NCBI RefSeq assembly: GCF_000797495.1
Contig: NZ_JTGN01000007.1
Span: 223,654 to 287,653 of the forward strand
Reading direction: 5' to 3'
Length of the DNA: 64,000 nucleotides
DNA from: Robinsoniella peoriensis
Lineage (GTDB): Bacteria; Bacillota; Clostridia; Lachnospirales; Lachnospiraceae
Shown: in pieces, positions 16,766-25,785 of the stretch
How the letters are laid out: each line of letters begins with the position of its first letter
Position numbering within the stretch: the stretch's first letter is position 1
The notes under the pieces: model-generated
Seen by the model: the letters and a program-made list of their open reading frames with translations, nothing else
Told to the model about the DNA's origin: nothing
Database searches by the model: none
Position numbers and translations under genes: made by a program

Positions 16766-17191
16766 ATGGCATTATCAACGAAAGAAATTATGGAGATCAT
16801 TCCACATAGACAGCCGTTTTTATTAATAGATACTATTGAAGAATTAGAACCCGGCAAACGTGCAGTAGGTAAAAAGTGCGTAAGCTACAATGAGCCGTTT
16901 TTTGCTGGACATTTCCCGCAGGAACCGGTTATGCCGGGCGTGTTAACCATTGAAGCACTGGCTCAGGTAGGAGCGGTGATCATCTTAAGTGTACCGGAGA
17001 ATAAAGGCAAGGTTGCTTATTTTGGAGCAATCAATTCTGCCAAATTCAAAGGAAAAGTATTGCCTGGAGATGTATTAATGCTGGAAGTAGAAATGATTAA
17101 AGTAAAAGGTCCAATCGGTGTGGGAAAAGCAACTGCGACCGTAGACGGTAAAGTAGTAGCCATAGCGGAATTGACTTTTGCAATCGGATAG
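16766..17191 (+). CDS. fabZ: 3-hydroxyacyl-ACP dehydratase
   Basis: A 141-residue hot-dog fold dehydratase. Catalytic His is in FFAGHFPQEP and catalytic Glu in VMPGVLTIEALAQ. IPHRQPFLLID at the N-terminus is the FabZ signature. It removes water from 3-hydroxyacyl-ACP. AGGAGG precedes the start, and accC follows eight bases after the stop, consistent with coupled expression. Confidence 0.96.
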   Translation: MALSTKEIMEIIPHRQPFLLIDTIEELEPGKRAVGKKCVSYNEPFFAGHFPQEPVMPGVLTIEALAQVGAVIILSVPENKGKVAYFGAINSAKFKGKVLPGDVLMLEVEMIKVKGPIGVGKATATVDGKVVAIAELTFAIG

Positions 17192-17199
17192 GAGATCAT

Positions 17200-18537
17200 A
17201 TGTTTCAGAAAATATTAATTGCTAACAGAGGAGAGATCGCAGTTCGTATTATTCGGGCATGCCGTGAACTTGGAATTAAAACGGTAGCCGTTTTTTCAGA
17301 GGCAGACCGGGAAGCCCTTCATACACAGCTGGCAGACGAAGCAATCTGCATCGGACCGGCATCTTCACTGGAAAGTTATTTAAACATGGAACGCATTTTA
17401 AGTGCTACGATAGCAGCAAAAGCAGATGCAATTCATCCTGGCTTTGGTTTTCTGTCAGAGAACAGTAAATTTGTGGAAATGTGTCAGAAATGCAATATTA
17501 CGTTTATCGGTCCCAGTGCGGAGGTCATTAACCGTATGGGAAATAAATCAGAAGCCCGTGCCACCATGATGAAAGCGGGAGTACCGGTTGTTCCCGGTAC
17601 CAAAGAACCGGTCTATACAGCAGAGGAAGGCAAACGGATAGCAGGAGAAATTGGTTATCCGGTTATGATCAAGGCTTCCTCCGGCGGCGGCGGAAAAGGG
17701 ATGCGAATATCAGAATCTGCAGAAGATTTCACGGAGAATTTCCAGACCGCACAGATGGAATCGGTGAGAGGATTCGGTGATGATACTATGTATATTGAAA
17801 AATACGTGCAAAATCCGAAGCACATCGAATTCCAGATCATTGCAGATAAATTTGGCAATGTGGTACAGCTGGGTGAACGAGACTGTTCTATTCAGAGACA
17901 TCATCAAAAAGTAATTGAGGAATCTCCAAGTGCCGTTCTTACACCGGAATTGCGAAAAGCCATGGGCGATACCGCCATTCATGCTGCTAGGGCAGCTTCA
18001 TATGAAAATGCAGGAACGATAGAATTCCTTTTAGATAAAAATAAAAATTATTATTTTATGGAAATGAACACCCGTATTCAGGTGGAACATCCGGTAACCG
18101 AAATGGTTTCCGGGGTAGATTTAATCAAAGAGCAGATCTATATTGCAGCAGGACTTCCACTCAGTGTGAAACAGGAAGACATTACCTTAACCGGTCATGC
18201 CATTGAATGCAGAATTAATGCGGAGAATCCGGCTAAGAATTTTATGCCCTGTCCCGGAAAGATAAATGAAGTACATCTGCCGGGTGGATATGGGGTAAGA
18301 ATTGATACTGCCGTATACAGCGGATACGAAATTCCACCCTATTATGACTCTATGATTGCAAAAGTAATTGTGCATGACAAAACGAGAGCTTCTGCAATTG
18401 ATAAAATGAGAAGTACTTTAGGTGAGCTGGTTCTGGACGGCGTCACAACAAATGTAGATTTTCAGTATGAAATACTGAATAATGAAGATTTTCAGGCAGG
18501 CGATTTCACAACCGATTTCATAGAAGAACATTTCTAA
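17200..18537 (+). CDS. accC: Biotin carboxylase subunit of acetyl-CoA carboxylase
   Basis: An ATP-grasp enzyme of 445 residues that carboxylates the biotin on AccB. Motifs: KILIANRGEIAVRI at the N-terminus, the glycine-rich ATP loop SSGGGGKGMRI, RDCSIQRHHQK, and EMNTRIQVEHPVTE with the active-site Arg and Glu. It lies between fabZ and the carboxyltransferase fusion. The gap to the next gene (18538-18624) contains an AATTTC/GAAATT stem with an inner AACA/TGTT pair just upstream of the next ribosome site. Confidence 0.96.
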   Translation: MFQKILIANRGEIAVRIIRACRELGIKTVAVFSEADREALHTQLADEAICIGPASSLESYLNMERILSATIAAKADAIHPGFGFLSENSKFVEMCQKCNITFIGPSAEVINRMGNKSEARATMMKAGVPVVPGTKEPVYTAEEGKRIAGEIGYPVMIKASSGGGGKGMRISESAEDFTENFQTAQMESVRGFGDDTMYIEKYVQNPKHIEFQIIADKFGNVVQLGERDCSIQRHHQKVIEESPSAVLTPELRKAMGDTAIHAARAASYENAGTIEFLLDKNKNYYFMEMNTRIQVEHPVTEMVSGVDLIKEQIYIAAGLPLSVKQEDITLTGHAIECRINAENPAKNFMPCPGKINEVHLPGGYGVRIDTAVYSGYEIPPYYDSMIAKVIVHDKTRASAIDKMRSTLGELVLDGVTTNVDFQYEILNNEDFQAGDFTTDFIEEHF

Positions 18538-18624
18538 AAGAAACCGGTTGGAAGCGTACAGATTGATGCAATGAATTTCAAACAACATGCCTGTGATCCT
18601 GTTAGAAATTAAGGAGAGTATAAA

Positions 18625-20460
18625 ATGTCGAAGCTTAAGGATATGTTTAAAAAAACTTCCTACATTCCAATCGGACGTTTGGATGAACCTAAGAAGGAAG
18701 AAAAACCTTCTGTAGAAGAAGATGCAGCACCCTGCGTACCGGAGGGGCTTTGGGTAAAATGTCCGAAATGCGGTAAATTGCTGTATAAGCAAGATGTAGT
18801 AGATAATCATTATGTATGTCCAAAATGCGGCGGTTATTTTCGGATTAAGACGAAGACCAGACTGCGTATGGTTCTGGACCATGGTACTTATGAATCATGG
18901 TATACTGATCTGCCACAGCGCAATCCCCTGGATTATCCGGGATATGAGGAAAAATTGGAAGCACAAAGGGAGAAAACACATCTGCACGAGGCAGTTACAA
19001 TCGGCAAAGGCAAAATCTATGGAAAAGATGCCGTAGTCGGTGTCTGTGATGCACGTTTTTTAATGAGCAGCATGGGATATGTAGTAGGGGAGAAAATAAC
19101 CCGCGCATTTGAACAGGCAATTGACGAAAAATTACCTGTTATCTTATTTTGCTGCTCCGGCGGTGCCAGAATGCAGGAAGGAATTGTTTCTCTGATGCAG
19201 ATGGCGAAAACTTCGGCTGCCATTAAACGCCATTCCGATGCCGGACTTCTTTATATTCCAGTTCTGACAGATCCCACAACAGGAGGTGTAACTGCTAGTT
19301 TTGCAATGTTAGGAGATATCATCCTTGCCGAGCCGGGAGCCCTGATCGGATTTGCAGGTCCAAGGGTAATTGCACAAACCATCGGGCAGAAACTTCCGGA
19401 GGGATTCCAAAGAGCAGAGTTCCTGGTGGAAAAAGGTATTATAGACGGTATTGTGGAACGAAGCGATCTTAAACTGCGTTTAGCGATGCTCATTGACATG
19501 CATGAGAGCAGAAAAGGCTATGCCTCTTTTGAAAAAACAACTGGAGAACTTGGCACACTTTTATATGGTGCTTCTGACTCTCCCGATACCATTCTATCTT
19601 CCGTTGGCAAAGCGGTATCCGAAGGATCTGATTTTGATACGGATATGTCTGCCGGTGAATCATTTGGTGATGGGTATAAAAAATCGGCCTGGGAAAAAGT
19701 TCAGATCTCCAGGATGGCAGAACGTCCAACCAGTCTGGATTATATTGAAGCGATCTTTGAACATTTTACCGAATTACATGGGGACAGAAGTTTTAGGGAT
19801 GACGGCGCAGTAGTTGGCGGTATTGCTTACCTGAACGGACAGCCGGTAACGGTGATTGGTCAGCAAAAGGGGAAAAATACAAAGGACAATATTACCCGGA
19901 ACTTTGGAATGGTATCTCCGGAAGGTTATCGTAAAGCACTTCGCCTGATGAAGCAGGCTGAGAAATTTCACCGTCCCATTATCAATTTTGTAGACACGCC
20001 GGGAGCAGCCTGCGGAATTGAAGCAGAAGAGCGGGGACAGGGTGAAGCAATTGCCCGTAACCTGCTTGAGATGTCGGCCTTAAAGACTCCGGTTCTGAGT
20101 ATTATGATCGGGGAAGGCGGGAGCGGAGGTGCTCTTGGATTAGCGGTAGCAAATGAAGTGTGGATGATGGAAAATGCCACTTATTCGGTTTTGTCACCGG
20201 AAGGTTTTGCATCAATTCTGTGGAAAGACGGAAAACGTGCAAAAGAAGCCTCTGAAATTATGAAAATAACAGCAGAAGACCTGAAGGATCTTGGCATTAT
20301 TGAGCTTATTATACCGGAGCGGGAACCTGCTATGGTGGAAAATATAGCAGAAATAGCAGTTTATATGAAGAAAAATATCTGCAGATTTCTGGAAGACCAG
20401 AATAAATTACAGATAGAGGAATTTGCCAGTCAAAGGTACCAGCGCTTCCGAAATATGTAG
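18625..20460 (+). CDS. accDA: Fused acetyl-CoA carboxylase carboxyltransferase beta-alpha (AccD-AccA)
   Basis: A 611-residue protein joining both carboxyltransferase subunits. Residues 1-310 are AccD-like: a four-cysteine zinc ribbon (Cys46, Cys49, Cys65, Cys68; CPKCGK and CPKCGG), then SMGYVVGEKITRAFE, CCSGGARMQEG and PTTGGVTASFA. From about residue 345 the chain is AccA-like: AERPTSLDYIEAIF, HGDRSFRDDGAVVGG, DTPGAACGIEAEERGQ, and GEGGSGGALG. The joint is in a Ser/Asp/Gly-rich linker around residues 320-345. In E. coli these are separate genes. The fusion fixes 1:1 stoichiometry. No frameshift or internal stop is seen. It transfers CO2 from carboxybiotin to acetyl-CoA, giving malonyl-CoA for FabD. 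Confidence 0.94.
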   Translation: MSKLKDMFKKTSYIPIGRLDEPKKEEKPSVEEDAAPCVPEGLWVKCPKCGKLLYKQDVVDNHYVCPKCGGYFRIKTKTRLRMVLDHGTYESWYTDLPQRNPLDYPGYEEKLEAQREKTHLHEAVTIGKGKIYGKDAVVGVCDARFLMSSMGYVVGEKITRAFEQAIDEKLPVILFCCSGGARMQEGIVSLMQMAKTSAAIKRHSDAGLLYIPVLTDPTTGGVTASFAMLGDIILAEPGALIGFAGPRVIAQTIGQKLPEGFQRAEFLVEKGIIDGIVERSDLKLRLAMLIDMHESRKGYASFEKTTGELGTLLYGASDSPDTILSSVGKAVSEGSDFDTDMSAGESFGDGYKKSAWEKVQISRMAERPTSLDYIEAIFEHFTELHGDRSFRDDGAVVGGIAYLNGQPVTVIGQQKGKNTKDNITRNFGMVSPEGYRKALRLMKQAEKFHRPIINFVDTPGAACGIEAEERGQGEAIARNLLEMSALKTPVLSIMIGEGGSGGALGLAVANEVWMMENATYSVLSPEGFASILWKDGKRAKEASEIMKITAEDLKDLGIIELIIPEREPAMVENIAEIAVYMKKNICRFLEDQNKLQIEEFASQRYQRFRNM

Positions 20461-20472
20461 CAGACAGTCAAC

Positions 20473-20498
20473 CATATCGCAGGCTTGCCTGCGATATG
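20473..20498 (+). other. Perfect 12-bp palindromic hairpin before the last fab-operon gene
   Basis: CATATCGCAGGC, two T, then GCCTGCGATATG: a fully paired 12-bp stem. It ends just before the AGGAGG ribosome site of the next gene, with no T-run. It may be an intercistronic processing or stabilising element. A related stem occurs at 27270-27297 before exoA. Confidence 0.6.
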
Positions 20499-20512
20499 CA
20501 TAGGAGGTAAGA

Positions 20513-21568
20513 ATGGAATTAAAACCGTTAAAAATCGGGGATTTAACAGCTAGAATACCGATTATCCAGGGAGGAATGGGCGTAGGTGTCAGCTTGTCAA
20601 GGCTGGCTGGAAATGTTGCTGCCTGCGGCGGCGTTGGCATTATCTCTACCGCACAGATTGGCTATCGGGAAGAAGGATTTGAGAGTAATCCGATTGAATC
20701 AAATTTAAGGGCAATTGCCAATGAAATTAAAAAGGCACGCCAGATTGCAAAAGATGGGATTGTGGGTGTCAACATTATGGTTGCTACGAAGCGTTATGCT
20801 GAGTATGTGAAAGCTGCGGTTAAATCCGGGGTGGATTTAATTATCTCCGGTGCCGGTCTGCCTACCATGCTGCCGGAATTAGTGAAGGATAGTAAGACAA
20901 AGATAGCACCCATTGTATCCACCATCAAATCCGCCAGCGTGATCCTGAAGATGTGGGAACGCAAATCAGGGCGACTTCCGGATCTTGTCGTGATTGAAGG
21001 ACCAAGAGCCGGCGGACATCTGGGGTTCTCACTGGATCAGCTGGAAAACTTTACACCGGAAGTCTATGAAGAAGAAATCAAGGGCATCATAGGGGTCGTA
21101 AAAGGATATGCTAAAAAATATGAAACCCATATTCCGGTTGTGGTTGCCGGAGGGATCTATACCAGAGCGGATATCGATCATGCGCTAAAGCTTGGCGCCG
21201 ATGGTGTACAAATGGGTACCCGATTTGTTACAACCTTCGAATGTGACGCCAGTGACGAATACAAACAGACTTATCTGAATGCATCAAAGGAAGATATTGC
21301 AATCGTAAAAAGCCCGGTAGGCATGCCGGGACGGGCAATTATCAACGACTTTATGGAACATCCAAAGCCAGGCATCGGAATTAATGGAAAATGTCTGCAA
21401 TGTCTGGAAAGATGCAATCCGGCAACCATTCCTTACTGTATTACCCGGGCGCTGATCAATGCAGCAAAAGGAAATACTGAGGATGCATTGCTGTTCTGCG
21501 GTGATAATGCGTACCGGGCGGATAAACTGGAACATGTGAAGGATATCATGGATGAATTAACGAAATAA
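20513..21568 (+). CDS. FMN-dependent nitronate monooxygenase/FabK-like oxidoreductase
   Basis: A 351-residue TIM-barrel flavoprotein paralogous to fabK. It shares PIIQGGMGVGVS, the flavin phosphate loop AGGHLGF, VVAGGIYTRADID and GADGVQMGTRFV. It differs in a longer insertion and in a C-terminal cysteine cluster (GKCLQCLERCNP and later Cys residues), which FabK lacks. It is the last gene of the fatty-acid operon, before a terminator. It might be a second enoyl reductase or a nitronate/alkyl-nitro detoxifying enzyme; the sequence does not decide. AGGAGG precedes the ATG. Confidence 0.75.
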   Translation: MELKPLKIGDLTARIPIIQGGMGVGVSLSRLAGNVAACGGVGIISTAQIGYREEGFESNPIESNLRAIANEIKKARQIAKDGIVGVNIMVATKRYAEYVKAAVKSGVDLIISGAGLPTMLPELVKDSKTKIAPIVSTIKSASVILKMWERKSGRLPDLVVIEGPRAGGHLGFSLDQLENFTPEVYEEEIKGIIGVVKGYAKKYETHIPVVVAGGIYTRADIDHALKLGADGVQMGTRFVTTFECDASDEYKQTYLNASKEDIAIVKSPVGMPGRAIINDFMEHPKPGIGINGKCLQCLERCNPATIPYCITRALINAAKGNTEDALLFCGDNAYRADKLEHVKDIMDELTK

Positions 21569-21574
21569 AAATCT

Positions 21575-21608
21575 GAGGACAGTGACTTAATTGGCACTGT
21601 CCCCTTTT
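21575..21608 (+). terminator. Terminator of the fatty-acid operon
   Basis: GAGGACAGTG and CACTGTCCCC pair (one mismatch) around a ten-base loop and are followed by TTTT. It closes the operon seven bases after the last stop codon. Confidence 0.85.
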
Positions 21609-21753
21609 ATGTTCTGGTAAATATCAGGGATACCATGATTACGCAAAATCCGGTATGCGTTTCATAAGATACAAAAAATATTAAGATAAACATTTTCAGA
21701 CCCGGGATGACAAAAGAAAATGTCAAAATTTATAATTTAATCGAAAATAATGG

Positions 21754-21783
21754 TTGTAATAAAAACCACTTTCGGTATATAAT
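21754..21783 (+). promoter_or_regulatory. Promoter of gltX
   Basis: TTGTAA at 21754-21759 and TATAAT at 21778-21783, spacing 18 bases. The leader left before the gltX start is only about 45 bases, too short for a T-box. Confidence 0.65.
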
Positions 21784-21832
21784 GTGACTTAGGCTGTAAA
21801 TCAGCATTAATATAAGAAGGAGGAGAATTAAA

Positions 21833-23284
21833 ATGAGTAAGGTTAGAACACGTTTTGCACCAAGCCCTACCGGACGTATGCATGTAGGCAACTTAAGAAC
21901 CGCATTATACGCATATTTAATCGCAAAGCATGACGGCGGCGATTTTATGCTTAGAATAGAGGATACTGACCAGGAACGTTTTATGGAAGGCGCACTGGAT
22001 ATTATTTACCGTACCCTGGCAAAGACAGGTTTAGTTCATGATGAAGGACCGGACAAAGATGGCGGAGTAGGTCCCTATGTACAGAGTGAACGACAGGCAC
22101 AGGGAATCTACCTGAAATATGCTAAAATGTTAATTGAAAAAGGCGAAGCATATTACTGTTTCTGTGATAAAGAACGCCTGGAATCCTTAAGACAGGAAGT
22201 GGCAGGCAAGGAAATCATCGTATACGATAAACACTGTCTGAACCTCCCAAAAGAAGAGATTGAATCCAAATTAGCGGCAGGCATACCTTACGTAATTCGT
22301 CAGAATATGCCAAAAGAAGGTACTACAAAGTTTGAAGATGAGATCTATGGAACAATCGAAGTACCAAACTCAGAACTGGATGATATGATTTTGATTAAAT
22401 CAGACGGATATCCTACCTATAACTTTGCCAATGTTGTGGATGACCATTTAATGGGAATTACACATGTAGTTCGCGGAAATGAATATTTATCTTCCGCACC
22501 GAAATATAACCGCCTGTATCAGGCATTTGGCTGGGAAGTACCGGTATATGTACATTGCCCGCTGATTACCAACGAAGAACATAAGAAGTTAAGTAAAAGA
22601 AGCGGTCATTCCTCTTATGAAGATTTACTGGAACAGGGATTTTTAAGCGAAGCAATTGTAAACTATGTAGCATTGCTTGGCTGGTGCCCGCAGGACAACC
22701 GTGAAATCTTCTCCCTTCCGGAACTAGTGGAAGTGTTCGATTACCGTCATATGAGTAAGTCACCTGCCGTTTTTGATGTCAATAAGTTAAAATGGATGAA
22801 TGGCGAATATATGAAGGCCATGGATTTTGATGTGTTCTATGAAAAAGCATTGCCATTTATCAAACAGGCGCTTACCAAAGATCTGGATTTAAAAAAGATT
22901 GCAGAAATGGTGAAGAGCAGAATTGAAGTTTTTCCGGAAATTCCGGATTTAATTGATTTCTTTGAATCAGTTCCGGAATACGACAGTGCAATGTATACAC
23001 ATAAAAAGATGAAGACAAATGAAGAGACTTCTTTGGCTGTCTTAAAAGATCTTCTTCCTCTTTTGGAAAACCAGGATGACTATAGTAATGATGCTTTATA
23101 TGCCCTGCTTTCCACTTATGTATCCGAAAAAGGATGTAAAAACGGATATGTTATGTGGCCGGTTCGTACTGCTGTGTCCGGAAAGCAGATGACACCTGCC
23201 GGTGCTACGGAGATTATGGAAATCATCGGTAAAGAAGAATCAATTGCCCGCATCAAAGCTGCAATTGAAAAATTGGGTAACTAA
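21833..23284 (+). CDS. gltX: Glutamyl-tRNA synthetase
   Basis: A 483-residue class I aminoacyl-tRNA synthetase. RFAPSPTGRMHVGNLRTA contains the HIGH-type motif and KKLSKRSGH is the KMSKS equivalent. LRIEDTDQERF is typical of GluRS. It charges tRNA-Glu, and in Firmicutes lacking GlnRS often also tRNA-Gln for later amidation. AGGAGGAG precedes the ATG. It stands alone after its promoter; the next gene is separated by a 111-base gap with two hairpins. Confidence 0.96.
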   Translation: MSKVRTRFAPSPTGRMHVGNLRTALYAYLIAKHDGGDFMLRIEDTDQERFMEGALDIIYRTLAKTGLVHDEGPDKDGGVGPYVQSERQAQGIYLKYAKMLIEKGEAYYCFCDKERLESLRQEVAGKEIIVYDKHCLNLPKEEIESKLAAGIPYVIRQNMPKEGTTKFEDEIYGTIEVPNSELDDMILIKSDGYPTYNFANVVDDHLMGITHVVRGNEYLSSAPKYNRLYQAFGWEVPVYVHCPLITNEEHKKLSKRSGHSSYEDLLEQGFLSEAIVNYVALLGWCPQDNREIFSLPELVEVFDYRHMSKSPAVFDVNKLKWMNGEYMKAMDFDVFYEKALPFIKQALTKDLDLKKIAEMVKSRIEVFPEIPDLIDFFESVPEYDSAMYTHKKMKTNEETSLAVLKDLLPLLENQDDYSNDALYALLSTYVSEKGCKNGYVMWPVRTAVSGKQMTPAGATEIMEIIGKEESIARIKAAIEKLGN

Positions 23285-23310
23285 GTAAGGGTCATAAATA
23301 CACCCAGTGG

Positions 23311-23336
23311 GGGGCGGTGCAACCATGCATCGTCCC
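23311..23336 (+). other. Hairpin between gltX and the helicase gene
   Basis: GGGGCGGTGCA and TGCATCGTCCC form an 11-pair stem with G-U wobbles around the loop ACCA. No T-run follows, so it is at best a weak terminator for gltX. A second small stem, GCGCA/TGCGC, lies at 23364-23378 just before the helicase ribosome site. Confidence 0.45.
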
Positions 23337-23395
23337 TATTAAGGGCTATAAAACTGATTTTAGGCGCATTGAGTGCGCGATTGGAGGAAATACGA

Positions 23396-25240
23396 ATGAG
23401 TTTTACTAAGGCTCAGTCGCGGGCGATTACCCACAAAGATGGTCCCATGATCGTGCTCGCCGGACCCGGTTCCGGAAAGACAACCGTTATCACAGAGCGG
23501 ACAAAATATCTGATTCAGAACTACGGGATTAACCCGATGGAAATACTGGTCATTACTTTTACAAAAGCGGCGGCACAGGAAATGCGGCAGCGTTTTTTAC
23601 GTTTAATGGAACAGGAACAGACCCAGGTTACTTTTGGAACCTTTCACGCAATATTTTTTGGAATATTAAAACATGCCTATCATTTTACCGGAGAAAATAT
23701 ACTCCGCGAGGATCAGAAGCATCAATATCTAAAAGACATTGTAGGGCGGATGAATCTGGATATCGAAGATGAGGCGGATTTTATCGGAGGCATTATTTCT
23801 GAGATCAGTCTCGTAAAAAATGATCAGATCCCATTAGAACACTATTATTCGACGACCTGTTCGGAAAATGCATTCCGTGATATCTATCAAAAATACCAGC
23901 AGCGCCTGGAAAGGGAAAACCGCCTGGACTTTGATGATATGCTGGTTTATACTTACCAGCTGTTAAAGGAACGGCCGGATATCCTGCTGGGCTGGCAGAA
24001 CCGGTACCGTTACATATTGGTGGATGAATTTCAGGATATCAATACGATTCAGTATGAGATCGTCAAGATGCTGGCGGCTCCGGAAAATAACATATTTATT
24101 GTAGGCGATGACGATCAGTCAATATACCGGTTCCGTGGTGCGAAACCGGAAATAATGTTGAATTTTCCAAAAGAATTTAAAGATACAAAGACCATACTGC
24201 TGGATCAAAACTTCCGATGCACCGGTAATATTGTAAAAGCAGCCGAACTTGTTATCCGGCACAATCAGATGCGCTTTCAGAAGAATATGAAAGAGGTAAA
24301 AGAATCTGGTGATAAGATCGAACTCCACACATTTGCAAATCAGCCTCAGGAATGTGCTCATATTATTAAGAAAGTGCAGGAGTATATCAAACAGGATTAT
24401 CAATACAGCGATATTGCCATCCTGTTTCGGACAAATACCGATGCCCGGCTCTTAGCTGAGAAATTCATGGAATATAATATACCTTTCAAAATGAGGGACA
24501 GCATGCCAAATATCTACGATCACTGGATTGCAAAAAATGTGATCAGCTACATTCATCTGGCACTTGGAAGCCGTGAACGCCGGGAATTTCTACAGGTTAT
24601 GAACCGTCCAAACCGGTATATCGGAAGAGAATGTGTAGATGAAGCGCAAGTATCATTGGAAAATCTCAAAAAATATTATGATGATAAGCACTGGGTAGTC
24701 GAACGGATCGAACAATTGGAATATCAGCTGAATATTTTAAAAAGGATGAACCCATATGCAGCGATTAATTTTATACGTCATGGAATCGGGTATGAAGCAT
24801 ATTTGAATGAGTATGCAGATTTCAGGAAGATAAAAGCAGAAGATCTCTATGAAGTATTAAATGAAATGCAGGAGGGAGCAAAAGACTTTAAGACATTTGA
24901 AGCCTGGTTTGCCCATATTGAAGAATACACAAAGGCTCTGAATGATCAGGCAAAAGAGCAGAATAGGGTATCCAACGCGGTGACCTTTACCACGCTGCAC
25001 AGCTCCAAAGGCCTGGAATTTGCAAATGTGTTTATTATTGATATAAATGAGGGGATTATTCCCCACAGAAAAGCCATATTGGATGTGGACATGCAGGAAG
25101 AACGACGTATGTTCTATGTGGGTATGACAAGAGCAAAAGAACATCTCCATATGTATTCCATACGGGAACGCTATGGGAAGAATCTGATGCCTTCTGTGTT
25201 TTTGGAAAATTTGAAGCAGGATGTGAAAACAGCCGGTTGA
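23396..25240 (+). CDS. UvrD/PcrA-type superfamily 1 DNA helicase
   Basis: A 614-residue 3'-5' DNA helicase. Motifs in order: Q motif (FTKAQSRAI), I (AGPGSGKTT), Ia (ITFTKAAAQEM), II (LVDEFQDIN), III (GDDDQSIYRFRGA), IV (QNFRC), V (TLHSSKGLEF) and VI (YVGMTRAKEHL). It is shorter than typical UvrD or PcrA (about 720-750), lacking their extended C-terminus, so I give no symbol. Start at 23396 (MSFTKAQ) follows GGAGG by eight bases; an upstream in-frame TTG at 23369 is less likely. Role in repair or displacement of proteins from DNA is inferred from the family. Confidence 0.9.
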   Translation: MSFTKAQSRAITHKDGPMIVLAGPGSGKTTVITERTKYLIQNYGINPMEILVITFTKAAAQEMRQRFLRLMEQEQTQVTFGTFHAIFFGILKHAYHFTGENILREDQKHQYLKDIVGRMNLDIEDEADFIGGIISEISLVKNDQIPLEHYYSTTCSENAFRDIYQKYQQRLERENRLDFDDMLVYTYQLLKERPDILLGWQNRYRYILVDEFQDINTIQYEIVKMLAAPENNIFIVGDDDQSIYRFRGAKPEIMLNFPKEFKDTKTILLDQNFRCTGNIVKAAELVIRHNQMRFQKNMKEVKESGDKIELHTFANQPQECAHIIKKVQEYIKQDYQYSDIAILFRTNTDARLLAEKFMEYNIPFKMRDSMPNIYDHWIAKNVISYIHLALGSRERREFLQVMNRPNRYIGRECVDEAQVSLENLKKYYDDKHWVVERIEQLEYQLNILKRMNPYAAINFIRHGIGYEAYLNEYADFRKIKAEDLYEVLNEMQEGAKDFKTFEAWFAHIEEYTKALNDQAKEQNRVSNAVTFTTLHSSKGLEFANVFIIDINEGIIPHRKAILDVDMQEERRMFYVGMTRAKEHLHMYSIRERYGKNLMPSVFLENLKQDVKTAG

Positions 25241-25256
25241 TTACTTAATGAATATC

Positions 25257-25293
25257 AAAAAATCCCCTGCCGGAATTAAACGGTGGGGGATTT
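25257..25293 (-). terminator. Terminator of the DUF1292 gene
   Basis: AAATCCCCTGCCG and CGGTGGGGGATTT pair over 13 positions (two wobbles). On the minus strand the stem is followed by TTTTTT, so it best serves the minus-strand gene that ends at 25330; on the plus strand it could weakly stop the helicase transcript. Confidence 0.8.
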
Positions 25294-25329
25294 GTGATAT
25301 ACCAAAATATTATTCATTACTGACAAAGA

Positions 25330-25707
25330 TTATTCTTCGTCTTCTTCCTCTTCAGCATCTACTATTTCATCATATTCCTGGCCATCCAGAAACTCATCAA
25401 ATGCATCAGCTGCAGCTTCATATTCATCATCGTCTTCAATATTCTCTAACATTGGATTTCCATTTTCTTCAGAGAAGCGATATAAGAAAACTTCTCCCTC
25501 TTCGTTTTCACCCTCTTCATTTAATGGAAGAAGGGCAATATATTCTTTGTCACCAGCCGGGAAGATTGTTAATACCGCACATTCGACAACGTCGCCATTA
25601 TCCATAGTAAGAGTTACGGTAGCACCTTCTTCATGGTCGTGGTCACATCCGCATCCACAGGAATCACAGCCGCCACTGCAGTCTAAATCGTGTTCATGTT
25701 CGCTCAT
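25330..25707 (-). CDS. DUF1292 family acidic protein
   Basis: A 125-residue, very acidic protein. The central part (VTLTMDNGDVVEC to EVFLYRF) matches the DUF1292/YrzB pattern, with the conserved KEYIALLP segment. The N-terminus is Cys/His rich (CSGGCDSCGCGC, then DHDHEE), which could bind a metal and is an extension to the core. The C-terminus is a long run of Asp/Glu. DUF1292 proteins are common in Firmicutes and have no established function. It stands in minus orientation downstream of the CLC gene, 78 bases away, and may share its transcript. Confidence 0.8.
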   Translation of the reverse strand: MSEHEHDLDCSGGCDSCGCGCDHDHEEGATVTLTMDNGDVVECAVLTIFPAGDKEYIALLPLNEEGENEEGEVFLYRFSEENGNPMLENIEDDDEYEAAADAFDEFLDGQEYDEIVDAEEEEDEE

Positions 25708-25785
25708 AGTAAGTACCTCGCTTTAAATGTTATTATTTAGTATCTCCCCATCACTTTATCAGATGTGCCATAGAATTGCAAGCCT

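Noticed and set aside
21784..21832. T-box leader for gltX or trpS
   Set aside because: Leaders from the identified promoters are only 25-50 bases, too short for a T-box, and no AGGGTGGNACCGCG sequence was found.
23285..23395. tRNA or small RNA gene between gltX and the helicase
   Set aside because: The GC-rich stem at 23311 is a single hairpin without cloverleaf arms or a CCA end.
25248..25607. 119-codon plus-strand frame rich in His and Leu
   Set aside because: It is the antisense shadow of the acidic DUF1292 gene; Asp/Glu codons read backwards give His/Leu/Phe-rich peptides.
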